From: Geosiphon pyriformis | Lineage: Eukaryota > Glomeromycota > Glomeromycetes > Archaeosporales > Geosiphonaceae | DNA: 64,000 bases | NCBI GenBank assembly: GCA_016748015.1 | Contig: JAAOMT010000512.1 | Span: forward strand, 913,757 to 977,756 | Direction of reading: 5' to 3' | In this document: piece by piece, positions 1-11,356 of the stretch | Layout: each line of letters opens with the position of its first letter | How positions within the stretch are numbered: position 1 is the first letter of the stretch | The notes under the pieces: generated by a model | What the model saw: the letters and a program-made list of their open reading frames with translations, nothing else | Database searches by the model: none | What the model was told of the DNA's origin: nothing | Position numbers and translations under genes: made by a program

Positions 1-275
1 ATTTCTTTTATTTTTCTTTTTTTTCTAAAAAAAAATACATTAGAGTAATCTATAGACAAGATTTCTATAAAAAAGTTGACTTTTATAACAAAGTAACTAC
101 ATATTTTAGTAAGCTTCTAAATAAGTATTTTCTGGAAAAGAGTTGACTTTTACTGTAAAGTAACTATATAAATAACTAGCACAGAATTGGCCATTCAATT
201 TATAAGCTCAATAGTTCAAATTATAAAAAATAATTTAAAAATAAATTTAGTTATTAAAGATTCAATAGCTTTGAT
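1..275 (+). repeat. Degenerate third copy of the gypsy LTR (3' part), cut by the window edge
   Basis: Runs parallel to the 3' portion of the LTRs at about 3790-4075 and 12340-12620. Shared blocks, with many C-to-T and G-to-A differences, include the T-rich lead-in, AGAGTTGACTTT, CAAAGTAACTACATATTTT, AGTAACT..GGCA-like and CAGTTCAAATTATA-like stretches. The match fades near 275, before the last ~65 bp of the LTR. It is a solo LTR or the 3' LTR of an element lying left of the window. Confidence 0.75.
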
Positions 276-1000
276 TCTAATTTTTATATATTCTTATTAA
301 TAATTTTTTAATCTTAGAAATTATAAACAAAATTATATTTATTATAATATTTAAATAGCAAAAGATAAGATAATGTTTACATAATTTAATGCTTAAATTA
401 GTAAGTTTTTGCTTTGTTTTTTTTAATAATACAAATAATTAATAATATTTATGAATTTTTTTTAAATTGTTAAGTAAAATAAAAAGTAAGTTTTTATTTA
501 AGTTAATAATTAAAGTATTTTTAATTGTAAAAATTTGAACTAATATAATACTTTTAATTTTGGTTATGATTATTTATTAAAATCTTATTTTTATTATGTA
601 AACAATTATTAAATCTGATTAAAACATATTTATAAACAACATTAAAGAATTTTTTTTAATTTAGTTATAAATTAAAATTATATATTGTTCTTTTTTTTAG
701 AATATTATTTTATTTGGCTTTATTTAAAAAAAATTTTTTACAAATAAAATATAAAATATTGTTTCAAATTTTTAATTTTTTTAGATGGCCAAATTTTTTA
801 ATTATACAAAATTTGTAATAATATTTAATTATTGTTGATTATTTTCTATTATTATTATTATAGTATATTTTTATAAACAATAATTTTTTTACAATAAATA
901 TATTTTAGTTTTAAATATCTGTATTTTTGTTTTTTTTGGTATTTTATAATAAGAGATAATTTTTATTTTATTTTATTATGTTTAATAAGTGAAGTCCAAA
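276..1000. other. AT-rich stretch without recognisable gene
   Basis: Almost only A/T runs with short homopolymers. No open frame of note and no recognisable element between the LTR remnant and the LINE 3' end. Confidence 0.6.
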
Positions 1001-1331
1001 TGCGACCTAGTACTATACATCATTCAAATAATCTAAACTAGGAGTAAATCATGCATTTTTTACACGTAACCAGCCACTTAGGCCAACCAGAACAACACTA
1101 AGCACCTATATAAATAGAGACTAAATTATCAATACTTGAAAAAAACAAATAGGACCTGCGAAACCCAAAACCAACACCAAAAGCCTTAGCAATATCCAAT
1201 AATCTGACCACACCAGGAGAAAACAATAAGGTAGAACCAAAAACCAAAACCGGAACAGAACCGTCATATGGAATGAGCCCATTTTTCTTCATAAAAGCCT
1301 GATGTTTAGTACGGACCAGCCAAATATCATT

Positions 1332-1715
1332 CTAAAAGGAGAGACAGAATCCATGCATAAAATCCACAATGACCGAATTTGCAACCTTGGAATCCTTAAA
1401 AACCAAAACTGATTCACAAAACCAACCACTGAAAACAAAGCTCTTATACAGAGCTGTACTAACCGCAGTATCAGTAACACCAATGGATAGCAACTGTGAG
1501 ACACACAAAGAAGACCGAACCAAGCCAGAGTATACCTTCCAAGCCAATACATGATCATTAAACAGCCGAGCACGACCAGCAGTCTCAAATGGACAAGAAA
1601 AAATATGGTCCAAGACCTCAATATTACCACAAAACAAACACATCATACTGGGGTAACTCCTATCATATAAACACTTCTGCACAGCAACAGGGAGCTGATG
1701 GTAAAGAGCCTTCAT
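1332..1715 (-). pseudogene. LINE C-terminal zinc-binding segment
   Basis: An open frame of about 127 residues on the minus strand downstream of the RNase H domain of the same LINE. It contains a Cys-x2-Cys...His-x4-Cys motif (CLFCGNIEVLDHIFSC), the layout of the zinc-binding C-terminus seen in many fungal LINE polyproteins, where it probably helps RNA or target binding. It has no start of its own and would have been the end of the ORF2 polyprotein. Overlapping frames on the other strand are shadows. Confidence 0.7.
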
Positions 1716-1739
1716 AAAGTATGTCTGAAAGCCAGCAGT

Positions 1740-2408
1740 TCACACACTAGTAAAACCTGAAGTCAAGTGAAAGTCTGGGTGCCAAACCAGTGAAAACTTC
1801 AGCCAATCAATATCAGCACACAAACTATCTGAAACAACCCGGGAACTGGAACCAACTTCCCAATGCACATGATAGATTGACCTAAAAACATCATGAACAA
1901 AGTGTCTAAAATTACCAGAAACTGCATCAACACCAGTCTTAATAAATCTTTCATTGACTAAGTGGGGCAGATGCCAAGCAGAGAGAACAGCATCTCTAGC
2001 CAACTCGTCAGCCCGCTCATTGCCTAAAATGCCTGAATAACCTTTAACCTTAACCCAATTCACATCTAAATTTTTGTGACAAATAACATTGGCAATGTGA
2101 CAATGCTTGATCCAACAACAATTTCTGTAATTAGGTCCAACCAACAAGAACTCCAACTTGTATGCATCCAGAGCTGCCTGACTGTCTAAAAACAAGTTGA
2201 CCGCACGGAAAGAAGGAACACACTCAAGAGCCAAAGCAATGACCTGCAACTCTGCCAAGGTAGAAGAAACCAAACCAGACACCCCCACACCCAAACCCAA
2301 ATTAATGTCTTCAAAAAAAACAGCAGTGTTAGCCTTCATGTCAGTAGTATCCAAGTTACTCAGAGACCCATCCATATACACAGAAAGATAGGTGACACCA
2401 GCATTCAA
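1740..2408 (-). pseudogene. LINE RNase H domain
   Basis: This frame of about 222 residues shows the RNase H fold motifs in order: YMDGS with the first catalytic Asp near residue 12, the TLAELQVIALAL helix with the catalytic Glu, LFLDSQAAL with the second Asp, and a late GNERADELA motif with the last Asp. In retrotransposons the domain removes the RNA strand after first-strand synthesis. The frame is intact over the domain but is cut off from the RT by stops and frameshifts upstream, so it is part of a dead polyprotein. Confidence 0.85.
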
Positions 2409-2499
2409 CAGACTGTTGCAGACAGCACCAAAACCAAAAAACCAGCAAACATCCGGAGAACCACAAAATTCTACATAAGAAGAGCAAACAAAAAAAGAA

Positions 2500-3184
2500 G
2501 CAGTGCCACCAAGAAAATGAACAAAGAGATCAAACTAGGAAGGAACTGGGCCATGGGAATTCAGTCTCTTCCAATGCTTGAAAGTCTTTCAATCAAAAAT
2601 TACACCATCCCAGCCACAAAGCTGTTTCACAAAAACAATACCATAATGTCTAAAAGAAAGAACACATTTAAAAAAAACCTTTTCACCAAGAACCAAGGAC
2701 ATAAGAGTACCACCCTGAAAACGAAAAGCATTAGCCAGAGAGCCACCTAGAGATAACTCACATCCAGAAAAAACATGCACCACACCCACCAGAAAGTTAT
2801 TCAAAGGGCTAACTCTAACATGGGCCAAAATCAACAGAAGGTGGCGGGGGTGCCAGCTGAGAATCTGGAGATCATGAAACTGGTAAGCAAACAGATGACC
2901 CAAAACACCAACAGAATTTGCAAAAGCAATAACAGAAGCCGACTTGCTCTTAGCCTGAATTTGCTCAAAAGTTTTTAAATTGTACAAGGAAAGATGATGA
3001 AGTGCATCATTAGGAAAATCCAGCGGCAGCCCAGATTTAGATTTTAAGCCCTTGTAAATTAAAGTGTTTTATTTATTACACATACTGAGAGGAACAAAAC
3101 TGAACTGAGTTCTGTAGCTGATGATAAGAAAAAGAACTGAAGACACCAAATAAGCAAACTGTTTATCTGAAATTGTCTTCTTAA
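2500..3184 (-). pseudogene. LINE reverse transcriptase, C-terminal (thumb/connection) part
   Basis: Minus-strand coding begins directly at the gypsy 5' LTR boundary with KTISDKQFAYL, continuing the polypeptide that stops as FVNFVL on the other side of the insertion at 12692. A stop interrupts it at NK*NTLIYKG, followed by the long conserved SGLPLDFPNDALHH and YNLKTFEQIQAKSKSAS segments. This is the region between RT palm and RNase H in glomeromycotan LINEs (recognised from the family). Nonfunctional. Confidence 0.8.
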
Positions 3185-4143
3185 TGTTACCAGACAAAAT
3201 TAGAGATATTATTTAGCATGAAATTATCTTTATAATTCCTATCATTAATTAGCATATATTATTGTTTTAAATTATTACTTATTACATTAGCAAAATATCC
3301 GAAATTATCATTTAATTAATAACCCAATCTGCACATAACATAAATGTAATCTAATTGTGATGATCAATCATGCAATACCCCGAACTATGTAACATTCAAA
3401 AAGTTTGCCAAAATTTGTAGAAATTCACTGAAATAATTAATAGTTTACCAAAATATCTAAATAGTTCGTAAAAATAACTTGTAGTTTGCTGAAATGTATC
3501 TTTAGTTCAGCGAAATTGTAGAAAATAGCAAAGTTCAAGTTTATAGAATAGTGTTATGACAAGTTGTATAAAAAAAGAACTTCTCTCTTCAAAAAAAATG
3601 TATCTTACTTCAGATTTAACAATTAGAATCATTCTTTACACACAAAGACAAAATAAATATCAAATAAATTGAAAAGCCAAATTCTTAATTATTTCTCTTA
3701 AAATTGACTAGCTACTAATTTCAGTAAACTGTTAAAGCACTTCCAGGCCTGGATCTGAAATGACTTTCATAAAATCATCTTTTATTTTCTTTACATTTTC
3801 TTTCTTTTTTTTTTTTTTTTTCTTATCATAATTATTAAGAATAGCCTACAGATAAGATTTCTGTAGAAGAGTTGACTTTCACAACAAAATAACTACATAT
3901 TTTTAGTGAGCTTCCAGATGAGCAATTCTTGGGAAAGAGTTGACGTTTACTACAATGTAATTACAATCAAGTAACTGGCATGGAATTGACCATTCCACTT
4001 ATAAGCCCAGCAGTTCAAATTATAAGAGATAATTTGAAGATAAATTCAGTTACTGGAGGTCCAACTACTTCCTGGAAACGTGAATTCACAGCAAATCAAT
4101 ATCAACAACATTCAAAAAAAGAGACCAAAAACCTCCAGTAATA
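3185..4143 (+). repeat. 5' LTR of the gypsy element
   Basis: About 959 bp, starting TGTTACCAGAC and ending CCAGTAATA. It aligns along its length to 11719-12691 with many substitutions and small indels. It is followed by TTTGGTGCTCTCTCATAG, where the TGG start is consistent with a tRNA primer-binding site two bases inside the LTR. The terminal hexamers TGTTAC/GTAATA are inverted repeats with one mismatch. Confidence 0.85.
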
Positions 4144-4144
4144 T

Positions 4145-4161
4145 TTGGTGCTCTCTCATAG
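4145..4161 (+). promoter_or_regulatory. Probable primer-binding site
   Basis: The TGGTGCTCTCTCATAG sequence begins three bases after the LTR end, where a tRNA 3'-CCA end would pair in minus-strand priming. The tRNA identity was not assigned. Confidence 0.45.
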
Positions 4162-4259
4162 AAATAACACAACAACAACAAATTCAAAGTGGCGACCACA
4201 CCAAACACAGCAACTTTAGAGTATTATCAGTCAATCTACACCCACTGCAAGCAGAGATT

Positions 4260-5800
4260 TAACATCCCAGACGGAATTGAAACATTCAAGAAAACACTTT
4301 ACTAGTATATTGAAAATTGCATCAACAATTATCTTTTTGGAGACTACAACATTTCAGAAGTTAGACACAACTTATATGAAAGCTTAGTACATCACTTTTG
4401 TTTAAACACTCAGGATTTTAACAGTCAAACACTTGAAACATACTTCCAAGAACTCAACTTCAATATCATTCAGTATTGCGAAGAAAATTACTCAGTAGAA
4501 CAGAAATTTTCTCTTGGTTTTGAATCAGAAACAGAAGAAGAGAAAGGAAAAAGAAAACAAAAACTCAGAACTACTCCCAATACACCTAAAACCACTGCCA
4601 AACATTTACAAACTTCAGAACAAGAAACCAGCTTTAAATTACTACTTTTAATCACACTATTTCCAGCTTCACTTGCTCAACCGCAAACACCAAGCTTACC
4701 ACTTATTCGGTTTTCAAGAATAGAAAATTTTCAGTCATCCAGAAGCCCTATTCAACAACAAGAACCAATATCAACCAGCACAAACCTTATTGACTACTTA
4801 ACAGAAAATTGAAGTGAAGAGACCAAATCAGAACAAAAAACAGAAGACTCAGAAAATGAAGAAGAAATAGCCTCCACATATATTGCAAAAATCTCTGAGT
4901 TCACAGAAGAAGACAGTGAAACCAGTTCTCAAAAATGGCTTGACAAAGTCTCAAAAGCAGGAGATGCAAATGGTTGGAATGCTGTCAGAATGTTAAAAGC
5001 AATCCCATATTTCTTACAAAGAATGACTGGTGAATAATTTGAAAACTTGGAAGCCCTACCAGAAAACTGGGAAGCATTCAAAACTGCTTTTTTAGAACAA
5101 TTTACTGACAATAACACTTCCATTACCCTTCAAAATCGATTCCAAAATATCAAGCAAGAACCAAGTGAATCAATTATGATCTATTTTGGGAAATTCAACA
5201 AACTGCTTAGAAGGATTCACCAATTGGAAACCAATGAATACTACTCCAATGCACAAATCTTGAATCAATTCATTGCTGGACTAAAAGACAAACTTATCAA
5301 AAAAGTTTGCCCACATGCACCAGAAGATTTAGCCATTGCTATTCAACAAGCAAAAAACAATGAAATGGCTATGGAAAAAGCCAACCATACCAAACTTGTT
5401 AACCTGGCTATTGGAAAGACCAGCTCAACAGCTGAAGAAAAAATTGACCAATTAACCAAGAAAGTTGAAAACTATTTCACCAACTAACAGCAACAACAGC
5501 AGCTGCAGCAATCACAACAACCACAAAGATACCAACCCTCACAACAATGCAATCAAAACAACTTCAGACCATTATCCAACAACCAAATCCAAAATTATCA
5601 TTATTGTGGAATTCTAGGACACTGGAAACGTGATTGTAGAAAATTGCAATGGGACCAACAACAGAGGAATAATCAACATTATTCCCAACTACAACAATTA
5701 TATTATCTACTACCACTACCAGCTTACTATCCACCAAGATCTCAATACCAAAGTAACTATTATCAGCCTGCTCCACAGCCAATCCAACAGCAATACTAAC
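4260..5800 (+). pseudogene. Gypsy gag (capsid and zinc knuckle), broken
   Basis: The reading runs through a Glu/Lys-rich N-terminal part, a capsid-like segment (PENWEAFKTAFLEQF, 5047-5487) typical of the retrotransposon gag family, then a Gln-rich tail. A zinc knuckle follows at about 5596-5637, YHYCGILGHWKRDC. Its first ligand codon is TAT (5596-5598), Tyr where CX2CX4HX4C needs Cys, explained by one TGT-to-TAT transition. In-frame stops include a TGA in LTEN*SEE near 4810, a TAA near 5035 and a TAA just after the capsid segment at 5485-5487. Gag would form the particle and bind the RNA genome; this copy cannot be translated intact. Confidence 0.8.
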
Positions 5801-5976
5801 AACTACTCACACAACATTATCAAGTACCTGCTTGAAGATTGATTCCGCAAAATCAATTTACATCACAAAATCAATACCAAATAAACCACAATAGAATCAA
5901 TTTGAACAACCAATTGGTTCCCTGAAATTCAGCTCAACCAAGACCCAACCACTATCATACTCAACCTAGTTATTTT

Positions 5977-6447
5977 ATGATGCCAGAAGAACAGGATTTT
6001 TACCATATTACACTCTCAGAAGGTAGAGCTGTAGCACAACAACAAAACTCTTCCTATACTTCTACCACAATCCCATCAGCCAGAATTGCTGAAAACACCA
6101 ACCTTTCAGATATATTCCCTTTCAAATTTGAAGCAAATGAATCACCATTCTTGCTTAGCAATACAGCAGCTAACAAGCAAAAAGCCATTACTGTAATGTA
6201 CACAGAAGCTGAAGTAGAAGGAAAGCCAATTCACTTGATCCTAGACAGTGGATCCACCGGAAGCATCATCACATATCAATTGATGCAGCAGCTAAAGAGA
6301 AATGTTGACCAACCAGCTCAAACAGTCATTGTCACTGCTGATGGCATAAAAAAGACTTCAGTAGGAGAAATTGACAACTTTTTATTCACAATTGACAGAA
6401 CTACCATTCTAGTCAAAGTTCTAGTTATGGCTGCTCCCCAATACTAA
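5977..6447 (+). pseudogene. Gypsy retropepsin-like aspartic protease
   Basis: The open frame holds the catalytic motif LDSGSTGSIIT with the Asp codon at 6244-6246, preceded by the VEGKPIHLIL strand, and a second strand region ending VLVMAAPQY. The stop at 6445-6447 is TAA in a context (PQY*ALIRNDWL) where the family reads on to the GNDWL motif; Gly is also changed to Arg there. It would process Gag-Pol as a homodimer. It is part of the broken pol frame, not a separate gene. Confidence 0.8.
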
Positions 6448-6769
6448 GCTCTCATCAGAAATGATTGGCTCCAAAAAGCCAATGCTAATCTGAATTGGGA
6501 GACACAAGAGTTAACAATCTCTTACCAAGAACAACACACCCAAGTTCCTGTCACTTGTGATACATTCAACAAATGCTCCAAAAAAGCCCCGGCTTTTGAA
6601 TTCGAACCGGAAGAAGAAAAACCCATTATTAAAACATTTATGACACTTGGATCAACCTCCAATTGGGCTGATAAAACTGAACAACAGTATTTTTTAACAA
6701 ATGATTCTCTTGAAACAAAAAAACCAGTAACACCCGGATGGAATGTCTTCTATTTAAAACCAGAATTAT

Positions 6770-7412
6770 GAAAACAATGCTCTTATATTCCACTCAAATG
6801 CAAAGATTGTCACAAGAAACTCTTATCAATGGGAGCTTGTATTTCACCTAAGGAAGAATACAGAAACCATATCTGTTATTATTGCAAGTCCTGCCACTGA
6901 GAATGATGGGGACACCTAGTCAAAAAAAGTGGAAAATGAAACAGAACGCTTTGTTTGACTTGTGGAGAACGATTATCTGATGAATGCAACTGGATTGATG
7001 TTGCATTCAAAGGAGGAGTCTGCAATCAAACATGCCAATATGCTTTTTTAATTTCAGAAAAAGTAGCAAGAAGAACCCCTTTTGATGCTGCTTACAACAG
7101 CACCCTCAACAAACTATACCATTATCCTCATGATGCCAAAATAATTTTTGATCTAGCAATGACTTTAATCAATAGAGCCACTCAAGAAAATGTTCGTCAA
7201 ATAAAAGAATCAGAATACATTACATACATCTTTGAAATTGCTGGATACAACTACAAAGATGAAGTAGAAGTATATTACCAAATTGCCAGTCATACCTACC
7301 CAACCAAAAAAGCTTAAGCTCAATGGCTAGAGCAAATGAACATTAAATTATGTGAGGAATGCATAATGCCTTGTGATGAACAATAGTGTCCTGAATGCTA
7401 CACTTGTAGCAT
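6770..7412 (+). pseudogene. Cys-rich (zinc-ribbon-like) pol segment between protease and dUTPase
   Basis: This carries a series of CX2C pairs: CKDCHKK, CYYCKSC, CLTCGE, then a helical stretch (6955-7317), then CEEC and CPECYTC just before the dUTPase. The pattern suggests two or three zinc-binding modules. TGA stops in CH*E*WGH sit where Trp would be natural. No assigned domain was recognised; nucleic-acid binding is the simplest guess. It is not a standard part of Ty3/gypsy pol. Confidence 0.55.
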
Positions 7413-7416
7413 TCCC

Positions 7417-7953
7417 TTGCCCAGCGAAAGTGATGAATATGAAATTGAATTTGGAGAACTTGAAGCAACAAAAAAAATTAAAGCCACACCTGTCTATCTC
7501 ATCAAAAATCAGTCTGCTTCACAACTCAAATACTTCAACAACAATGGACAAGGAATAAAGCCTGAAAAAGCCCATGAAATTGATGCTGGATATAATCTAA
7601 GATATTCAAGAAAAGAGACCCTTACTTTGAAACCTAAATTGCTCACAAAAATTAATCTCAAAATTGCTCTTGAAATCCCACTAGGAGCAATAGTGCAAAT
7701 TGCCTCACGATCATCATTGGCAAGCAAAGGAATCAATGTTAAAGGAGGAATCATAGATGCAGAATATACAGGAGACATTACAATCATATTACAAAATGAA
7801 ACCAATAAATTTTTTCAGATTGAACATGCTGAAAAAATTGCTCAAGCTATTTATTTACCCTTAATCAACATTTCGGGTTTACAATTAGTTAATCAAAGAG
7901 AACAATTGAGAAAATGTGAAAAAAGAACCAAAAGTTTTGGTTCAACTAGATAA
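7417..7953 (+). pseudogene. dUTPase domain within gypsy pol
   Basis: All five trimeric dUTPase motifs can be read in order: motif 1 AHEIDAGYNL (family usually GYDL, so Asp to Asn), motif 2 ASRSSLASKG, motif 3 GGIIDAEYTGDI with the Tyr that selects uracil, motif 4 HAEKIAQ, and the C-terminal Gly-rich motif 5 as RTKSFGSTR (final Gly to Arg). Length, about 130 residues for the domain, fits the family. The enzyme hydrolyses dUTP to dUMP and pyrophosphate, limiting uracil in newly made cDNA. The frame itself is uninterrupted, but stops on both sides and the motif 1 and 5 changes argue that it is inactive now. It lies between protease and RT. Confidence 0.85.
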
Positions 7954-8121
7954 TTCACAATTCCAATAAACATAGCTCTCAATGAACAAAATAAATTTCA
8001 CCATATTCTATGACTTCCACAATTAATTACTATTTCACCTTTTGGAGAACATCCAGAAATCTACACCTGCCCAAAGCCAATAACCACACAACAAATTTTT
8101 GAGTCCAATAAACAAATCTAC

Positions 8122-8499
8122 TTGGAACATAATATCTCGATCCCAAATATTTACATTCAAGAAGGAACAAAGAAAGTCCGAGTTACTTTTTACAATCCCA
8201 ACAGTTACCTCATAGTTTTATTAAATAATATAGAAATTGGAGTTATTCACAGTAATATCTTTCAACAAAAATTACCCCAGACAGTTCCCAATTTCTCAGA
8301 AATCATTGAACATTCACTACCAAAAATCAACCCAAATCCCAGTTCTGAAAATTATCATGTTGTCATAGAAAAACTATCTCGAATCAACATGAGACAACTT
8401 GAACCACAACAACAGAACCAGTTCAAAGAGCTAATTGCAGAATTTGCTGATATCTTTGCCAAAAACAACAATGACTTAGGAAGAACTGATTTGGTTTAA
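8122..8499 (+). pseudogene. Linker between dUTPase and reverse transcriptase
   Basis: An open frame of about 125 residues in pol, ending in the segment (ELIAEFADIFAKNNNDLG) that normally precedes the RT fingers in Ty3/gypsy elements. The first 70 residues have a beta-rich look and match nothing I can name. It stops at a TAA in a position (LV*HQIYT) where the family reads through. Part of the dead polyprotein. Confidence 0.6.
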
Positions 8500-9308
8500 C
8501 ACCAAATCTATACAGAAAATGCCAAACCAAAACAACAACAAGCCTACCAAGTTGCTTCAGAAAATCACCAATTTATCCAAAAAGAAGTACAATGGATGCT
8601 TAAAAATGGGCTTATTCAATCATCAATGAATCCATGGGCCTCATCTGTGGTCCTAATTAAAAAAAAAAATAGAAAAATACAATTTTGTGTTGATTATCGA
8701 CAACTCAACAGTATTACTATTGAAGATACCTACCCTCTTCTCCAAATCAATGACATGTTAGATGCTCTTGGAAAATCCAAATACTTTTCAACACTAGATT
8801 TAAAAAACAGATACTGGCAAGTTGCTATGGACCCCAAAGATTGCCCCAAGACAGCTTTTACTACTCAAGAAGAAAATTACGAGTTTAATGTAATGCACCA
8901 GCAACATTCTAAAGACTTATGGATGTTGTTTACAAAGGCCTCCTTTAGAAATCCATAGTTGTCTATCTTGATGATACTAATGTTTATTCACCATCTTTTG
9001 AATTACACTTAAAACACCTGTGAAAAGTTTTTCAACGATTACGGAAAGCAGGATTAAAACTAAACGTCGAAAAATACTACTTTGGAAAAACAAGTTTGGC
9101 CTTTCTTGGTCACATTGTTAGTAAAAATGGAATCAAACCTAATTCAGAAAAAATAAGCACTGTCAAAAATTTCAAAACCCCTCAAAATACCACCAAACTA
9201 AGAGGATTCATCAGATTAGCATCCTACTATTGGAAATTTATTAAAGGATTCTTGGAAATTGCAAAACCTCTCAACCAGCTCACCACCAAAAACATTGAAT
9301 ACAAATAG
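8500..9308 (+). pseudogene. Gypsy reverse transcriptase
   Basis: Motifs in order: NPWASSVVLIKKK, FCVDYRQLN, YFSTLDLKNRYWQV (palm Asp present; the usual Gly is Arg), and the catalytic YLDD at 8964-8975, intact. The thumb follows with FLGHIVSKNGIKPN and the SYYWKFIKGF segment. A frameshift or deletion occurs between the two halves near 8900-8960, and a TGA replaces Trp near 9020 (HL*KVFQ). The domain copies element RNA into DNA. Catalytic residues survive, but the frame does not. Confidence 0.88.
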
Positions 9309-9800
9309 ACTACCAAACACCAAAAAGCTTTTGGAATTCTTAAGGAAAAACTGACAACAGCTTTAATTCTCGCCTACTCAAACTTCAGTAACCAATTTTA
9401 ATTAGCTACAGATGCTTCTTATACTGTTTTTGGCACCATCTTATCACAACTAGATGACAACAGAAATGAGCGAATAATTGTTTATGCTAGCAGAACATTG
9501 AAACCAGCCAAGAAAAATTACCCTGCCACAGAACTAAAAACAGCAGCCATAATTTGGGCTCTACACCACTTCAATCTTTATCTCAGACTTAAAGAATTTG
9601 ATATTATCACTGATAATATTGGACTCAAATGGTTACAAAACAAAAACACCCAACTCAATACAAAATAAACCTGATGAATAGGATTTCTAGCAAACCATTG
9701 ATATATAGTATACCACAAACCAGAAAAACTCCACACTAATGTCAACTGTCTCTCAAGAATGAGGCAAGATTAGAAAAATAAACCAACACTCAATCCAAAC
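9309..9800 (+). pseudogene. Gypsy RNase H domain
   Basis: The reading contains ATDASYTVFGTILSQ with the first Asp, the YPATELKTAAIIWAL helix with the Glu, and FDIITDNIGLKWL with the second Asp, followed by the region LSRM near the end of the domain. TAG, TAA and paired TGA stops (T*T**IGF, where TGG TGG is expected) break it. Lies directly between RT and integrase as in Ty3/gypsy pol. Confidence 0.8.
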
Positions 9801-9879
9801 AACAAAAACAGCTACCAAACAATGAACTCTGAAAACTACAACAATATCAAACAATATTTAGAGACTTTAACAATCCCAA

Positions 9880-11207
9880 CAGATTGGTCTCTAAAGGAAA
9901 AACATTGATTACAACAACAAGCCAAACAATATTTTCTACACAATAACATTATTTATTATCGAAACTTCCGAAATCCAGACAAACCACTCAAATTAATACA
10001 AGAAAATGAAAAGAAAACTATCTTATACAACATGTACTTAGACCCTTCATTAGCACATTTAGGAAAAGATAGCACCACCCAAAGAACATTAGAACACTAC
10101 TTTTGGCCTCGAATGAGAAAAAACATTCATGAATATGTCAAATCTTGTGATAGTTGTCAAAGAAGAGAAAGAACTCGCCCTACAGAACTTTTAAATCCAA
10201 TCAAAGTTGGACAACTCTTTGACTGAGTTGGTATCAATTTAGTCGGACCACTACCTATCACAAATCAAGGAAACTGTTATATCACAGTAACTGTAAACTA
10301 TCTCACTAAATGGCCCGAAGTCAGAGCCATTCAATAAGCAGATGTGAAATCAGTAGCAAATTTCATTTACAAAGACATTATCTGTAGACATAGTTGTCCA
10401 ATTGAACTTTTGTCCAACCAAGGAACACATTTCATGAACAATCTAATCTAAAAAATTTGTGAACAATTCAATGTCAAAAGACCTTTGTCTTCACCTTACC
10501 ATCCACAAACAAATGGACTTGTAGAACATTTCAATAGGACACTATGTGAATCATTAGCCAAAGTCTCAACCAATTTTGAACAGGAATGGAATATCTTTAT
10601 TCCATCAGTGTTACTAGCATATAGAACACTAAAACAAGATACCACAAAACACACACCATTTGACTTAACCTACAGAAAAACAGCAATGTTACCAATTAAT
10701 TTCACTGTGGAACTATATCCAGTACAACTAATTAACAAAGAAAACTTTCAGGAAATGCTTTAACAAAGAGCCTACACTCTTCTCAGCACATTAGAAAGAA
10801 AATGACAAATAGCAGCCACTCATATCAAACACTCCCAAGCTTAACAAAAAGAATGGCATGACAACAAATTGCCACCAGTCACCAATGAATTTAAAGTTGA
10901 AAACAAAGTTCTCTTACACAGAACTAAAGCTGAAAAACAATGGAGTAGAAAATTTGAAAATAAATAGGATGGACCATTCTTTATTCACAAAATTTTAGGC
11001 AATAGATCATACAAGTTAAGACTTGATGATAAAATCCTAGCAAAAGTTGCACATGGAGATCAATTAAAACACTATCACTCCAGAACACATCCTGAATCAT
11101 TAATTCCACAAATTGGTACACATTCCCCTTTAATCAATCCCAAAGATATTTCCAGAAATTTGGAACCAATAGTTGTTATTGAACAACCTTCCAACTTGAA
11201 CACTTAA
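9880..11207 (+). pseudogene. Gypsy integrase with GPF-like C-terminal module
   Basis: The N-terminal zinc domain appears as LAHLGKDS...YFWPRM...CDSCQRR (10030-10180). In the DDE core, the first Asp is Asn (VGINLVGPL, AAT 10236-10238), the second is Asn (LSNQGTHF, AAC 10416-10418) and the Glu is kept (LVEHFNRTL, GAA 10524-10526). The tail has a GPY/F-like module (DGPFFIHKILG) and ends at 11207. A TGA stands for Trp just before the core. Two lost catalytic Asp make this integrase inactive regardless of the stops. Confidence 0.85.
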
Positions 11208-11356
11208 TTTAAATTTACTATAGTTATTCCCTTATAAATTAAAAATAATTTTACAAAAACAAAACAAAACAAAACACACTGAAAGACAAAAATAACATAA
11301 AAACCCACATACCAAAAATAATTTCAATCTATTTTTTTTTTCACACAAATTTTATA

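Larger units (their letters stand above)
1000..3184 (-). mobile_element. LINE retrotransposon, 3' half (RT thumb, RNase H, C-terminal zinc motif)
   Basis: Minus-strand continuation of the LINE at 12692-17130, separated from it by the gypsy insertion. Read on the minus strand from 3184, it starts in the region after the RT palm (KTISDKQFAYL), continues through the conserved SGLPLDFPNDALHH segment near 3000-3050, then the frame at 2589-2987, the RNase H domain (1740-2408) and a terminal Cys/His motif (1332-1715). Several stops and frame changes show that it is inactive. The 3' boundary near 1000 is approximate and lies where LINE-like coding gives way to AT-rich DNA. Confidence 0.85.

Noticed and set aside
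7509-7805. Minus-strand frame of 98 residues
   Set aside because: Antisense shadow of the dUTPase domain.
4260-11207. Possible use of TGA as a Trp codon, since many stops in gag-pol are TGA where Trp fits
   Set aside because: TGG is also used for Trp in the same element, TAA and TAG stops occur too, and host genes here end in TGA (for example lipase-like gene 2 and gene C). Transitions explain it more simply.
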